Shown here: piece after piece, positions 7,637 through 15,509 of the stretch | How positions within the stretch are numbered: position 1 is the stretch's first letter | Layout of the letters: the number at the start of each line of letters is the position of its first letter | Assembly (NCBI GenBank): GCA_035940575.1 | Contig: DASZER010000043.1 | Span: forward strand, 62,001 to 126,000 | Source of the DNA: BP-191 sp035940575 | Lineage (GTDB): Bacteria > Actinomycetota > Actinomycetes > BP-191 | Length of the DNA: 64,000 bases | Direction of reading: 5' to 3' | The notes under the pieces: model-generated | What the model saw: only the letters and a program-made list of their open reading frames with translations | Database searches by the model: none | What the model was told of the DNA's origin: nothing | Position numbers and translations under genes: made by a program

Positions 7637-8500
7637 TCACACGTCGCGTCGCTGGAACGCGAGCGCCGCCAGGCCGAGCACGAGGGCGAGCCAGAGCGCG
7701 ACGTAGGCGAGGTACGCCGGCGTCAGGCCGGAGACGCTCAGGAACGGGAACGCGCCGTCGATGTCGTTGCCGCCGAACACCGTCAGCGCCGACGGGTCCT
7801 GGAACGCGTGCATGGCGCCGCGCCACAGGCCGTCGGTGGGCAGCAGGACGCGCGACACGGGGCCCACGCGGGCGACGGCGTCGTTGCCGAGCGAGGCGCC
7901 GATGCCGCCCACGACGCCCGCGATCCACGTGGCGCCGAACAGCCCGACGGCCACGACGCCCGACGCCATCGGCGAGATGGCCGTCGACAGCAGCAGGCCG
8001 AGCGTGAGCAGCACGGCGGTCTGCGCCGCGAGCATGAGCAGCCCGGTCACCGGCTCGGGCGGCCAGTAGCCGACGGTGAACCACACGATGAGGAACTGCG
8101 CGATCCCCGCCACCGCGACGAAGCCCGCGCCGAACGCCACGAGCCCGAGCCACTTCCCGAGGAGCACGTCGACACGGCGCACGGGCCGCGCGAGGAACGC
8201 CAGCGCGACGCCCGACTCGACCTCCCCCGACACGGTGGGCCCCGCGAGGAACGCCGTGCCCAGCGCCGCGATGAGGCTGAGCCCGAACATCACGAGGTTC
8301 AGCACGATCGACGCCGTCAGCCGCGCCTCGCCGGTGGTGAGCGCGCCGCCCTCGGAGTCGAGGCCGACGATCTTCGAGAAGCCCCAGGCGCTGAGCGACA
8401 GCAGGACGACCATCAACGCCGCGAGCGAGCGCAGCACCCGCCGGCGCGACGCCTCCTTGAGCGTCAGCGCGGCGACGGTCAGGACGATCCGCGGCCTCAC
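7637..8500 (-). CDS. ABC-2 type transporter permease
   Basis: 287 residues from a GTG that overlaps the stop of the ATPase gene by four bases (GTGA). Six or so membrane helices are visible, with an extracytoplasmic loop near the C-terminus (ALTVFGGNDIDGAFPFL) and a conserved-looking cytoplasmic segment LARPVRRVDVLLGKW typical of ABC-2 permeases. It pairs with the ATPase at 8497-9450 as an exporter of unknown substrate and is the last gene of the sigma-factor operon. Confidence 0.85.
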   Translation of the reverse strand: MRPRIVLTVAALTLKEASRRRVLRSLAALMVVLLSLSAWGFSKIVGLDSEGGALTTGEARLTASIVLNLVMFGLSLIAALGTAFLAGPTVSGEVESGVALAFLARPVRRVDVLLGKWLGLVAFGAGFVAVAGIAQFLIVWFTVGYWPPEPVTGLLMLAAQTAVLLTLGLLLSTAISPMASGVVAVGLFGATWIAGVVGGIGASLGNDAVARVGPVSRVLLPTDGLWRGAMHAFQDPSALTVFGGNDIDGAFPFLSVSGLTPAYLAYVALWLALVLGLAALAFQRRDV

Positions 8501-9450
8501 CCGGCCTCACCTCCGGCACGCAGGATGCCGAGCAGCCGGTCCTCGAGGCTGATCCTGCTCGGCTCGACGGAGTGCACGCGCACGCCCATCCGCACGAGGT
8601 CGGCGACGAGCTCGGGAACGGTCTCCGGGTCGTGGTCGACGGGCAGCGCGACGGTGAGCTCGTCGCCGTGGCGCGCGACGGTGCCTGCGGCGGCGAGGCG
8701 GCGTTCGGCCTCGGCGCTCACGGCGTCGAGGCGCAGCCGCAGCTCGATCCGGCCGAGCAGCTCGGCGAGGCTGCCCGACGCGGCGACGCGGCCCTTGTCG
8801 AGGATGACGACGCGGTCGCAGACGCGCTCGACCTCGCCGATGAGGTGGGAGTTGAGCAGGACGGCGATGCCGCGCGACTTGAGCGACAGGACGAGGTCGC
8901 GCACGTCGGCGCGGCCGAGCGGGTCGAGGGCGCTCGTCGGCTCGTCCAGCACGACGAGGTCCGGTGAGGCGACGAGCGCGACGGCGAGGCCGAGACGTTG
9001 CTGCATGCCCTTCGAGAACCCGCCAACGCGGTCGCGCGACCGGTCGGCGAGGCCGACGGCGGCGAGGCACGCGCGGCGCTCGGCGGGCGTGACGTCGACG
9101 CCGGCGAGGCGTACGTGCAGGGCGAGCACCTCGTCGGGCGTGAGCCACGGCTGGTACCTGAACAGCTCGGGCAGGTACCCGACGCGCTCGCGCGAGCGCG
9201 GGTCGCGCGAGGGCCGGCCGAGCAGCAGCACCTCGCCCGCGTCGGGGCGTACGAGGCCGAGCAGCATCTTGATGACGCTGGTCTTGCCCGCGCCGTTGGG
9301 GCCGAGCAGCCCGACGACCTCGCCGCGCCCCACGGCGAACGACACGCCGTCGACCGCGGTCTGCCTGCCGTACCTCTTGCGCAGCCCCGTGCACGCCACC
9401 GCCGCCGACGGCGGCAGGTCGGCCAGCAGCCGCTCGGCCGCCGCCGTCAC
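8497..9450 (-). CDS. ABC transporter ATP-binding protein
   Basis: 317 residues from a GTG overlapping the anti-sigma stop by four bases. Walker A GPNGAGKT at 50-57, the signature-like FSKGMQQR at 145-152 and Walker B LVVLDEP at 165-171 followed by the ALDPLGR D-loop are intact. The arrangement is that of CcmA/DrrA-type exporters. The C-terminal 80 residues form the extra domain usual in this group. With the permease downstream it makes a complete export system whose expression is likely tied to the sigma factor upstream. Confidence 0.9.
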   Translation of the reverse strand: MTAAAERLLADLPPSAAVACTGLRKRYGRQTAVDGVSFAVGRGEVVGLLGPNGAGKTSVIKMLLGLVRPDAGEVLLLGRPSRDPRSRERVGYLPELFRYQPWLTPDEVLALHVRLAGVDVTPAERRACLAAVGLADRSRDRVGGFSKGMQQRLGLAVALVASPDLVVLDEPTSALDPLGRADVRDLVLSLKSRGIAVLLNSHLIGEVERVCDRVVILDKGRVAASGSLAELLGRIELRLRLDAVSAEAERRLAAAGTVARHGDELTVALPVDHDPETVPELVADLVRMGVRVHSVEPSRISLEDRLLGILRAGGEAG

Positions 9451-10544
9451 CGCTCGCCCAGCCCGCGGGCGACCGCGAGCACCTCGTCGCTGCTCAGCGA
9501 GCCGGCGACCGCGTTGACGATGCCGCGGTCGACCCACACCACGCCGGCGAACGCGCGGTCGCGCGAGGTCAGCACCGTCGCGGGAACGCCGTGGACGTCG
9601 GCGGTCGACGTCCGCACCAGCCCGGCGGGGACGGGCAGGGGCAGCGTCGAGGCGTCCGCGCTGAAGCGGCGTAGCTGCGACGCGACGCCGGGCGGCAGGC
9701 CTGGCAGGGACAGCAGGTACTCGCGCGCGACGTCGAACGCCACGCCCGACGACGACGCGGTCGGCGCGCCTGCCCGCGCGACGACGAGCGCCGGCATGCC
9801 GCGCGACTCCGACCACAGCGCCGCGATGCCGGGCCCGGCGTCGAGCCTGAACCGCGCGCCGTCGAGGCCCGGCGGCGGCGGGGGCAACGTCGCGCCGACG
9901 GCCGCCGCGGCCCGCGCCGCTTTGTCGGCGGAGAACGTGAACACCGCGCTGGCACGGTCGCCTACGACGTACCTCGGGTCGCCGGTCACGCCGCGCGGCA
10001 GCGCGCGGACGCGCGGCGCGTCGAGCCCCGTCGCATTCTCCGCCGCGGCGGCGTCGGCGACCGCGCGAACGTTCGGCTGCGCGGTGACCTCGAGGGTGCC
10101 GTACGCCGACAGGTCGGGCAGCTCCACGACGTCCGCCTGGGAGACGGCGACGGGCGCGACGCGTTCGGTACGGAAGATCTGCAGCCAGTCGACGGCCGCC
10201 GCGACCCCCGCGCCGGCGAGGACGGCGGCGACGCCGACCGCGGCGAGGACCGGGCTGCGCAACGCCTTGCGCCGACGCGGCGTACGGGACGTGGCGGCGC
10301 CGCGCCCGCCCGTCGTGACGGCTCCGGAGAGCCGGAGCCACGCGGCGTCGACGCCGGTGTCGACGCCGGCACCGTCGCCCGCGCCGGTGTCGAGCGCGGC
10401 GGCGACCGTCGCGGCGTCGCGCTGCGCGGCCGCGAGACGCGTGAGGCACTCGGGGCAGCGCGCGACGTGCTCGCGGTCGGGGTCCGCGACGCCGGCCGGG
10501 TCGTCGACGAGCCGGCGCAGCGTTCCCTCACTCGGATGACGCAT
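9447..10544 (-). CDS. Membrane-spanning anti-sigma-factor-like protein
   Basis: 365 residues. The cytoplasmic N-terminus has a zinc-finger-like HVARCPEC (about 26-33), the hallmark HxxxCxxC of ZAS anti-sigma domains. One membrane helix (about 97-118) follows, then an extracytoplasmic domain of about 240 residues. The gene starts inside the end of the sigma-factor gene (17-nt overlap). The expected role is to hold the ECF sigma factor inactive until an outside signal; the large outer domain would sense it. Confidence 0.8.
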   Translation of the reverse strand: MRHPSEGTLRRLVDDPAGVADPDREHVARCPECLTRLAAAQRDAATVAAALDTGAGDGAGVDTGVDAAWLRLSGAVTTGGRGAATSRTPRRRKALRSPVLAAVGVAAVLAGAGVAAAVDWLQIFRTERVAPVAVSQADVVELPDLSAYGTLEVTAQPNVRAVADAAAAENATGLDAPRVRALPRGVTGDPRYVVGDRASAVFTFSADKAARAAAAVGATLPPPPPGLDGARFRLDAGPGIAALWSESRGMPALVVARAGAPTASSSGVAFDVAREYLLSLPGLPPGVASQLRRFSADASTLPLPVPAGLVRTSTADVHGVPATVLTSRDRAFAGVVWVDRGIVNAVAGSLSSDEVLAVARGLGER

Positions 10545-11076
10545 GGCGGCTCAGCTCCTTTCGCAGGGCGGACTCGGCGCGGCGGACGGTGGTGCCGACG
10601 CTGCCGGGCGAGAGGTCGAGGGCGGTCGCGACCTCGGCGTAGCTGAGGCCGCTGTGGCGCAGGACGAGGGCGACGGCCTGCTTGCGCGGGAGCCGCGCGA
10701 GGGCGGCGCGCACGCGGCGGCGCTCGTCGTTCGCGACGATCGCGTCGGCTACGTCGGGCGCGACGGTGTCGGCGCCGACGGCGCGTTCGCGGGTGGCGCG
10801 GCGGCGGCCGGAGCGCAGGTGGTTCAACGACGTGTGGGCGGCGGCGACGGTGAGCCAGCCGGGCGCCTCGCCCGCGGGGACCGACGACCGCGCGAACGAC
10901 AGGAACACCTCCTGCGCGACGTCCTCCGCCTCGTCGCGCGAGCCGAGGACGCGCGTGGCGACCGCGACGACGCGCGGGTACGCCGCGCGGAACACGTCCT
11001 CGAGGTCGGGGCGCACCCCGTCCCGCGCTGGACGCGCCCGCACCGCCACGGCCTCAGCCTGCCCTACGCCGCTCAC
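10528..11076 (-). CDS. ECF-family RNA polymerase sigma factor
   Basis: 182 residues from a GTG at 11074-11076 (a later in-frame GTG at 11043 is possible). Region 2 includes AEDVAQEVFLSFAR, matching the conserved DxxQE[VT]F of ECF factors. Region 4 includes LPRKQAVALVLRHSGLSYAEVA followed by an HTH with SPGSVGTTVRRA. The length fits the SigE/SigM group. The anti-sigma gene overlaps its end and an ABC exporter follows with 4-nt overlaps, so the four genes form one operon, probably autoregulated. Confidence 0.88.
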   Translation of the reverse strand: MSGVGQAEAVAVRARPARDGVRPDLEDVFRAAYPRVVAVATRVLGSRDEAEDVAQEVFLSFARSSVPAGEAPGWLTVAAAHTSLNHLRSGRRRATRERAVGADTVAPDVADAIVANDERRRVRAALARLPRKQAVALVLRHSGLSYAEVATALDLSPGSVGTTVRRAESALRKELSRHASSE

Positions 11077-11117
11077 ATCGGTGGAGCACCGCCGCGCGCC
11101 GAGATGTGACAGCGGGC

Positions 11118-12479
11118 CTACGGGCCTGGCCGGCGCAGCGTGAGCGTCTGCGGGAGCAGGGCCTCCTCGGACCCGCCGCGCCACTCCACGAGCAGCGCCG
11201 TCGCGTCGTCCTGCAACGCCCCCTGCTGGTGCCGCAGCACGGCGTGGCGCAGGCGCCGCAACGTCTCCGGCGCCGCGAGCCCGTCCTGCGCCGCGCGCTC
11301 GACGAAGTCGGCGAGGCGTTCGATCCCGAAGAACGAGCCGTCCTCCTGCCGCGCCTCGGGCAGGCCGTCGGTGTAGAGCAGGACGCGGTCGCCGGGCTCG
11401 AGCTGCTCGGTCCCGACGGCCACCTCGTCGGTGCCGAGGGTGACGCCGAGCGGCGTCAGCGGCGGCGTCGCGAGCGTCTTGACGAGCCGGCCGTCGCGCA
11501 GCAGCAACGGCTCCGGGTGGCCCGCGCTGACCCACGTGAACCGGCCGGTCGCGAGGTGCAGCTCGCCGAAGACGGCGGTGGCGTAGCGCTCGCCGTCGTA
11601 CTGCTCGGCGAGCGCGGCGTCGACGGCGGCGTACGTGCCGGGCAGGTCGACCTCGCCGCGCCGCGCGCGCCGGTACGCCGCGAGCGCGAACGCCGCCGCG
11701 CCCGACGCGACGAGCCCGTGGCCCATCGCGTCGATGATCGCGACGTGCGCGACCTCGGCGTTGACGGCGTAGTCGTACGCGTCGCCGCCGCCCTCGTACC
11801 AGGGCTCGCGGATCGCCGAGACGACGAGGCCGCGCGTCGCGAACGTCTTCGGCGGCAGCAGCGCGGACTGGAGCTCGGCGGCGACGCTGAGCGGCCTGCT
11901 GCGGCGTACCTGCTCGAACGTGTCGCCGTACGCCGACTTGCCGACGACGAGCTGCGACACGAGGTGGGTGTACCGCTCCCACACCGCGAGGTCGCTGTCG
12001 TCCGTCGCGTCCGCGGGGACGGTGAGGCAGAGGACGCCGATGCGGTCGGTGCCGTCGAGCAACGGCACCCACAGCCGCCTGCGCCCCTCGTCGTCGGCCT
12101 GCGCGACGACGATCTCCGACGAGACGTAGCAGCGCCCCGCGACGGTGCCCTGGATGGCGAGGCGCTCGGCGGTGCCCGCCGCGGTGAGCAGCGACGGGTC
12201 GAGGCCGCCGCCGCGCTCGTCCGCGACCGGCTCGTCGCTGCCGTCCCAGCCGAGGGTCGAGACGCCGGGGGCCGTCCGCGCGGGAACGGGCACGAGCTCG
12301 GCCTGCTCGTGGTCCGCGAGGTAGATGACGACGTCGTCGCCGCCCGCCACCCGCGCGTGGTACGCCACGGCGGCGGCGACCTCGGCCGGCGCGCTGAGGT
12401 GGGTCTGCCCGAGCAGCCCCATGAACAGCGCCGCGACGGGACCGTGCTCCGCCGCAAGCCCCTCGCGTCCCGCCGTCAT
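11118..12479 (-). CDS. SpoIIE/RsbU-type PP2C serine phosphatase with GAF-like sensor region
   Basis: 453 residues. The first 190 or so look like a GAF-type sensor (strands such as DDVVIYLADHEQAELVPV and RIGVLCLTVPAD). The C-terminal domain is a PPM phosphatase: LQSALLPP marks its start, then DAMGHGLVASG with the metal-binding Asp, FTWVSAGHPEPLLL, GDRVLLYTDGLPEAR and DDATALLVEW. Such phosphatases dephosphorylate anti-sigma antagonists in partner switching, but no STAS or HATPase gene is adjacent. Confidence 0.88.
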   Translation of the reverse strand: MTAGREGLAAEHGPVAALFMGLLGQTHLSAPAEVAAAVAYHARVAGGDDVVIYLADHEQAELVPVPARTAPGVSTLGWDGSDEPVADERGGGLDPSLLTAAGTAERLAIQGTVAGRCYVSSEIVVAQADDEGRRRLWVPLLDGTDRIGVLCLTVPADATDDSDLAVWERYTHLVSQLVVGKSAYGDTFEQVRRSRPLSVAAELQSALLPPKTFATRGLVVSAIREPWYEGGGDAYDYAVNAEVAHVAIIDAMGHGLVASGAAAFALAAYRRARRGEVDLPGTYAAVDAALAEQYDGERYATAVFGELHLATGRFTWVSAGHPEPLLLRDGRLVKTLATPPLTPLGVTLGTDEVAVGTEQLEPGDRVLLYTDGLPEARQEDGSFFGIERLADFVERAAQDGLAAPETLRRLRHAVLRHQQGALQDDATALLVEWRGGSEEALLPQTLTLRRPGP

Positions 12480-12509
12480 GCGGGCATTGTGTCAGCGCGC
12501 CGTCGACCG

Positions 12510-13118
12510 CTATTCGACGGCGACGCGCAGGCCGAACGCCACGAGCACCACGCCTGTCACGCGCTCCATCGCCCGGCGCACCGACGGGCGGCGCACGACC
12601 CGCGCCGCGCGGTCGAGCAGCGCCGCAAGAGTCGCGAGCCACACGACGCCCATCGCCGCGTGCGCCAGCACCAGCGAGACGAGCGTCGCGGTGTGCGGCG
12701 CGCCGTCGGGGACGGGCGTCGGCAGGACGGCGGTGTAGAACACGCCGATCTTCGGGTTGAGGACGTTGCTCACGAAGCCGGTGCGCCACGCGCCGCGCAG
12801 CGGCAGCGCGACGGCGCCGGCGGGCTCGTCGGCGAGCGGGCGGCCGCTGCGCCACAGCGTCAGGACGCCGAGGACGACGAGGTACCCCGCGCCGGCGACG
12901 CGCACGACGGCGTACGCCGCCGCCGACGCCGCGAGCACGGCCGCGAGCCCGGCGACCGTGAGCGTGCCCCAGACGAGCAGGCCGGTGACGATCCCGAGCG
13001 TCGTGCGGAACGCCGCCGCCCTGCCGTGCGCCAGCGCGACGCGCGTGACGACGGCGACGTCGGGGCCGGGCAGCAGGGTCAGCACCGCGAGGGCGAGCAG
13101 CGAGCCTGCGTACGTCAC
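12510..13118 (-). CDS. LysE/RhtB-family amino-acid exporter
   Basis: 202 residues from a GTG at 13116-13118. The N-terminal LTLLPGPDVAVVTRVALAHG is the family signature (GPN/D plus a glycine), and FVSNVLNPKIGVFYTAVLPT is the second signature. Six membrane helices fit the family length of about 205. It probably exports amino acids or small metabolites. It is divergent from the peptide gene at 13225 and shares that intergenic region. Confidence 0.87.
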   Translation of the reverse strand: MTYAGSLLALAVLTLLPGPDVAVVTRVALAHGRAAAFRTTLGIVTGLLVWGTLTVAGLAAVLAASAAAYAVVRVAGAGYLVVLGVLTLWRSGRPLADEPAGAVALPLRGAWRTGFVSNVLNPKIGVFYTAVLPTPVPDGAPHTATLVSLVLAHAAMGVVWLATLAALLDRAARVVRRPSVRRAMERVTGVVLVAFGLRVAVE

Positions 13119-13146
13119 GGCGCCGAGTATGCCGCCGCGCGAGGTG

Positions 13147-13175
13147 CTGACACGGCCCGTCCCCGCTCGTAGACT
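13147..13175 (+). promoter_or_regulatory. Strong sigma-70-type promoter for the peptide/nucleotidyltransferase locus
   Basis: CTGACA (13147-13152), 17 bp, TAGACT (13170-13175): close to the actinobacterial consensus. Initiation would fall near 13182, so the leader is only about 43 nt and opens directly with the hairpin at 13184-13202. Confidence 0.55.
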
Positions 13176-13183
13176 CGCCCAAT

Positions 13184-13202
13184 CCGGGCGGGTTTCGCCC
13201 GG
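13184..13202 (+). promoter_or_regulatory. 5'-end hairpin in the leader of the 13225 peptide gene
   Basis: CCGGGCG (13184-13190) pairs with CGCCCGG (13196-13202) around a GGTTT loop, ten bases upstream of AGGAGGAA. No U tract follows, so it is more likely a stabilising or regulatory 5' hairpin than a terminator. Confidence 0.5.
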
Positions 13203-13224
13203 TTCGATCCCAGGAGGAACCCTC

Positions 13225-13368
13225 ATGCAGGAGCCCCTGCTCCCCCTCACCGACGACGAGCTCGCCGTCGTCTCCGGCGCCATCCAGGGCTTGCCCGAGA
13301 TCGTCGAGCAGGTGCGCGACTGGCTGACCCAGGGCCACCGCTCGCCGGGCATCAACGTCAAGGTCTGA
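13225..13368 (+). CDS. Short leader-like peptide, candidate RiPP precursor
   Basis: 47 residues from an ATG behind CAGGAGGAA. Residues 1-19, MQEPLLPLTDDELAVVSGA, have the TDDELxxVxGA ending of RiPP leaders and resemble the leader ends at 1799-2008 and 4986-5168 (ELxSVxG). The remaining 28 residues contain a likely amphipathic helix and a C-terminal GHRSPGINVKV segment, without cysteine. It has its own promoter, and the next gene starts within a few bases of its stop and encodes a nucleotidyltransferase with a PqqD-like region. Precursor status is inferred from leader pattern and context. Confidence 0.6.
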   Translation: MQEPLLPLTDDELAVVSGAIQGLPEIVEQVRDWLTQGHRSPGINVKV

Positions 13369-13369
13369 C

Positions 13370-14368
13370 CTGACCGACGCCTACACCGCCGAGGGCTTCG
13401 GCGACGAGGAGCTCCGCCTCGTCGCCGAGGCCCTTCGCATGTTGGAGCCCCTCGGCCCGCCGCTGGGCGCGTACCTCGGCGGCAGCAGGGCGTTCGGGCT
13501 CGGGAACGCCCTCTCCGACGTCGACCTCACGGTCGTCTACGCCGCCGACGCCGACGGCCAGCGCGACCTCGACGCGGGCGAGGTGTCGCTGCACTGCCAG
13601 GTGACGACGCTCGCGCGGCTCGCGCCGCTCGCCGACCTGTTCGCGCACGACGCGCTCCCGACCGAGACGGCGTCGGTCACCGCCGACGAGGTCGTCGGCG
13701 CGCACCGGCGCATGACCGACCTGGTGCGCGGGACGTACGTCTCCTCCTCGCCCGAGCTCGACGCGCTGCGCGCGCGCTTCGACGTCGCGCGGGTGGACCG
13801 GCTCTCGGCGCACGCGGCGGCGACGCTCGCCGCGCTGTCGGTGCGCGACGCGGCCGGCGCCGCGCGCTCGGGCGACGACCTCACCGAGGCGGCGGCCGCC
13901 GAGGTCGCGCTGGAGTACGCGTTCGACGCGGCGCTGTTCGCGGCGGGCGACCCGTACCGGTCGCGCAAGTTCCTCCCCCGCCGCCTCGCGCGCCTGCTCC
14001 CCCGCTGGCTCGGCGAGTGGCGCCGCGAGCGGCCGGTGGCCGAGACGTTGCTGCTCGCCAACGGCCTCACGGCCGCGACGCTGCTCGGCGCGGGCGACGC
14101 GTGGACGTACGAGCGCCGCGGCGACGGGCCGTGCCGCAGCCCGTACGCCGCGCTCGTCGCGACCGACAGCGGCCTGCGCCTCGCGGGCGCCGTCGAGCTG
14201 TCGGTCGCGCGTCCCGCCGCGATCGTCTGGCTGCTCGCCGACGGGCGCCCCCTCGGCGACCTGGCCGCGCGGTTCGCGGAGGTGACGGGCCGCGGGCGCG
14301 ACGAGGTGGCGGCGTTCGTCGGTCAGGCGGTGGGAAGCCTCGCGGCGAACGGCGCGCTTCAGGCCTGA
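13370..14368 (+). CDS. Nucleotidyltransferase with C-terminal PqqD-like (RiPP recognition) region
   Basis: 309 residues from the ATG at 13439, or 332 from a CTG at 13370 two bases after the peptide stop; the added 23 codons (TDAYTAEGFGDEELRLVAEA) look coding, no ATG, GTG or TTG lies between the previous in-frame stop and 13439, and AAGG sits before the CTG. The N-terminal fold has the MNT-type NTase motif GGSRAFGLGNALSDVDL (GGS then DxD); I cannot identify the third catalytic acid. The last 80 residues (VWLLADGRPLGDLAARF ... VGSLAANGAL) follow the winged-helix pattern of PqqD proteins, which bind RiPP leaders. A role in nucleotidylating the adjacent peptide is a hypothesis. Confidence 0.65.
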   Translation: MTDAYTAEGFGDEELRLVAEALRMLEPLGPPLGAYLGGSRAFGLGNALSDVDLTVVYAADADGQRDLDAGEVSLHCQVTTLARLAPLADLFAHDALPTETASVTADEVVGAHRRMTDLVRGTYVSSSPELDALRARFDVARVDRLSAHAAATLAALSVRDAAGAARSGDDLTEAAAAEVALEYAFDAALFAAGDPYRSRKFLPRRLARLLPRWLGEWRRERPVAETLLLANGLTAATLLGAGDAWTYERRGDGPCRSPYAALVATDSGLRLAGAVELSVARPAAIVWLLADGRPLGDLAARFAEVTGRGRDEVAAFVGQAVGSLAANGALQA

Positions 14369-15024
14369 CGCGAACGGCGCGCGAGCGCGTCGCGGACGAC
14401 CGGAGCGACGCGTTCCATCGCCTCGTCGACGGAGCCGTCGGTCGCGACGACGCACCCGTCCACCTCGGCCGCGATCCCCTGGTACGCCGCCGCCTGCGCC
14501 CGCAGGAAGGCCTCGTCGAAGCGCCGGTGCCGCTCGCGTTCGCGCGACCGCACGCGCGCCACCGCGAGGTCGGGCGAGGGGTCGAGGAAGAACGCCACGT
14601 CGGGCATCGGGAAGTGCCGCGCGATCGCCGCGATCTCGTCCGTGCCGTTGCCGGTCGCGTCCGCGAGCGCGAACGCGTGGAAGACGTAGCGGTCGGAGAG
14701 CACGACCTCGCCAGCCTCGAGGCGCGGCAGCACCTCCTCGCGCAGGTGCTGGAGCCGGTCGGACATCAGCACGAGGCTGACCGCGAGGAAGTCGGCCTTG
14801 GCGCGCACGACCGGGTCGGGCTCGTAGAAGAACCGCTTCACGAGCGCCGTGTCGCGCGACCACTGCGTCGGCATCCGCGTCTCGTACGCCGCCCACCCGG
14901 CGTCGCGCACGACCCGCGCGGTCTCCGCGAGCAACGTCGTCTTGCCGCTGCCGTCGACGCCGCAGAACGTCACGAGGACGCCGGGGTACGCCGTGCGCGG
15001 CAGGCGCAACCGCGTGGTGGGCAT
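14359..15024 (-). CDS. Thymidylate-kinase-like P-loop kinase
   Basis: 221 residues from an ATG behind GGAG. Walker A GVDGSGKT at 22-29, the DRY-containing VVLSDRYVFHAFA, and the LDPSPDLAVARV segment match the dTMP-kinase fold. The lid region (RERERHRRFDEAF) is present. It is convergent with the nucleotidyltransferase gene and overlaps its end by 10 bp. True dTMP kinase is normally encoded with DNA polymerase III delta prime, so this may be a paralogue with another phosphate acceptor. House-keeping dTMP synthesis cannot be excluded. Confidence 0.75.
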   Translation of the reverse strand: MPTTRLRLPRTAYPGVLVTFCGVDGSGKTTLLAETARVVRDAGWAAYETRMPTQWSRDTALVKRFFYEPDPVVRAKADFLAVSLVLMSDRLQHLREEVLPRLEAGEVVLSDRYVFHAFALADATGNGTDEIAAIARHFPMPDVAFFLDPSPDLAVARVRSRERERHRRFDEAFLRAQAAAYQGIAAEVDGCVVATDGSVDEAMERVAPVVRDALARRSRQA

Positions 15025-15155
15025 CGGCTCTCCGGGAGGGCGGGCGACGGGCTGCCACCCTACGTGCCGCGACCGGTGGCGAGTACGCGCCGCGGCCGTA
15101 CGGGCGTAGCCTCCGGGCCGTCGGTACCACCCCACTGGCGAAGGAGCCCGCAACG

Positions 15156-15428
15156 ATGGCCCGTTACCTGGTCGAGCGCACGTTCCCCGACGGCCTGAAC
15201 ATCCCGCGCGACGAGTCCGGCGCCGCCGCCTGCGCCGCCGTCGTCGGCACCAACGCGCAGGAGTCCGTAACCTGGGTGCACTCGTTCGTCACGACCGACA
15301 AGACCAAGACGTTCTGCATCTACGACGCGCCGAACCCCGACGCGATCCGCGTCGTCGCCGAGCGCAACGGCCTTCCCGTCGACAGCATCACCGAGGTCAG
15401 CGTCCTCGACCCGTACGCGTACCTGTAG
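15156..15428 (+). CDS. DUF4242 family protein
   Basis: 90 residues, start at ATG 15156 behind AAGGAG. The opening MARYLVERTFPDGLNIP and the ferredoxin-like beta-alpha-beta layout ending SITEVSVLDPYAYL match the DUF4242 family, which includes a nickel-binding protein in Streptomyces. Metal binding here is not established; the sequence has one or two candidate Cys and His residues. It is monocistronic with a terminator-like hairpin just behind it. Confidence 0.8.
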   Translation: MARYLVERTFPDGLNIPRDESGAAACAAVVGTNAQESVTWVHSFVTTDKTKTFCIYDAPNPDAIRVVAERNGLPVDSITEVSVLDPYAYL

Positions 15429-15433
15429 CGCAC

Positions 15434-15474
15434 GACCGGGGGCGGCGCCGGCGCGACCGGCCGCCACCCCCGTC
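15434..15474 (+). terminator. GC-rich terminator hairpin after the DUF4242 gene
   Basis: GACCGGGGGCGGC (15434-15446) pairs with GCCGCCACCCCCGTC (15460-15474) with one bulged A, six bases after the DUF4242 stop. There is no U tract, as is common for high-GC actinobacterial terminators. Confidence 0.55.
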
Positions 15475-15509
15475 GCGTGGAACCAATGCCGGCGGCGCGA
15501 GGCGGGATC

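Noticed and set aside
10528..13338. 936-codon minus-strand frame extending upstream of the sigma factor
   Set aside because: Only its final 182 codons look like a protein; the rest overlaps the phosphatase and LysE genes out of frame.
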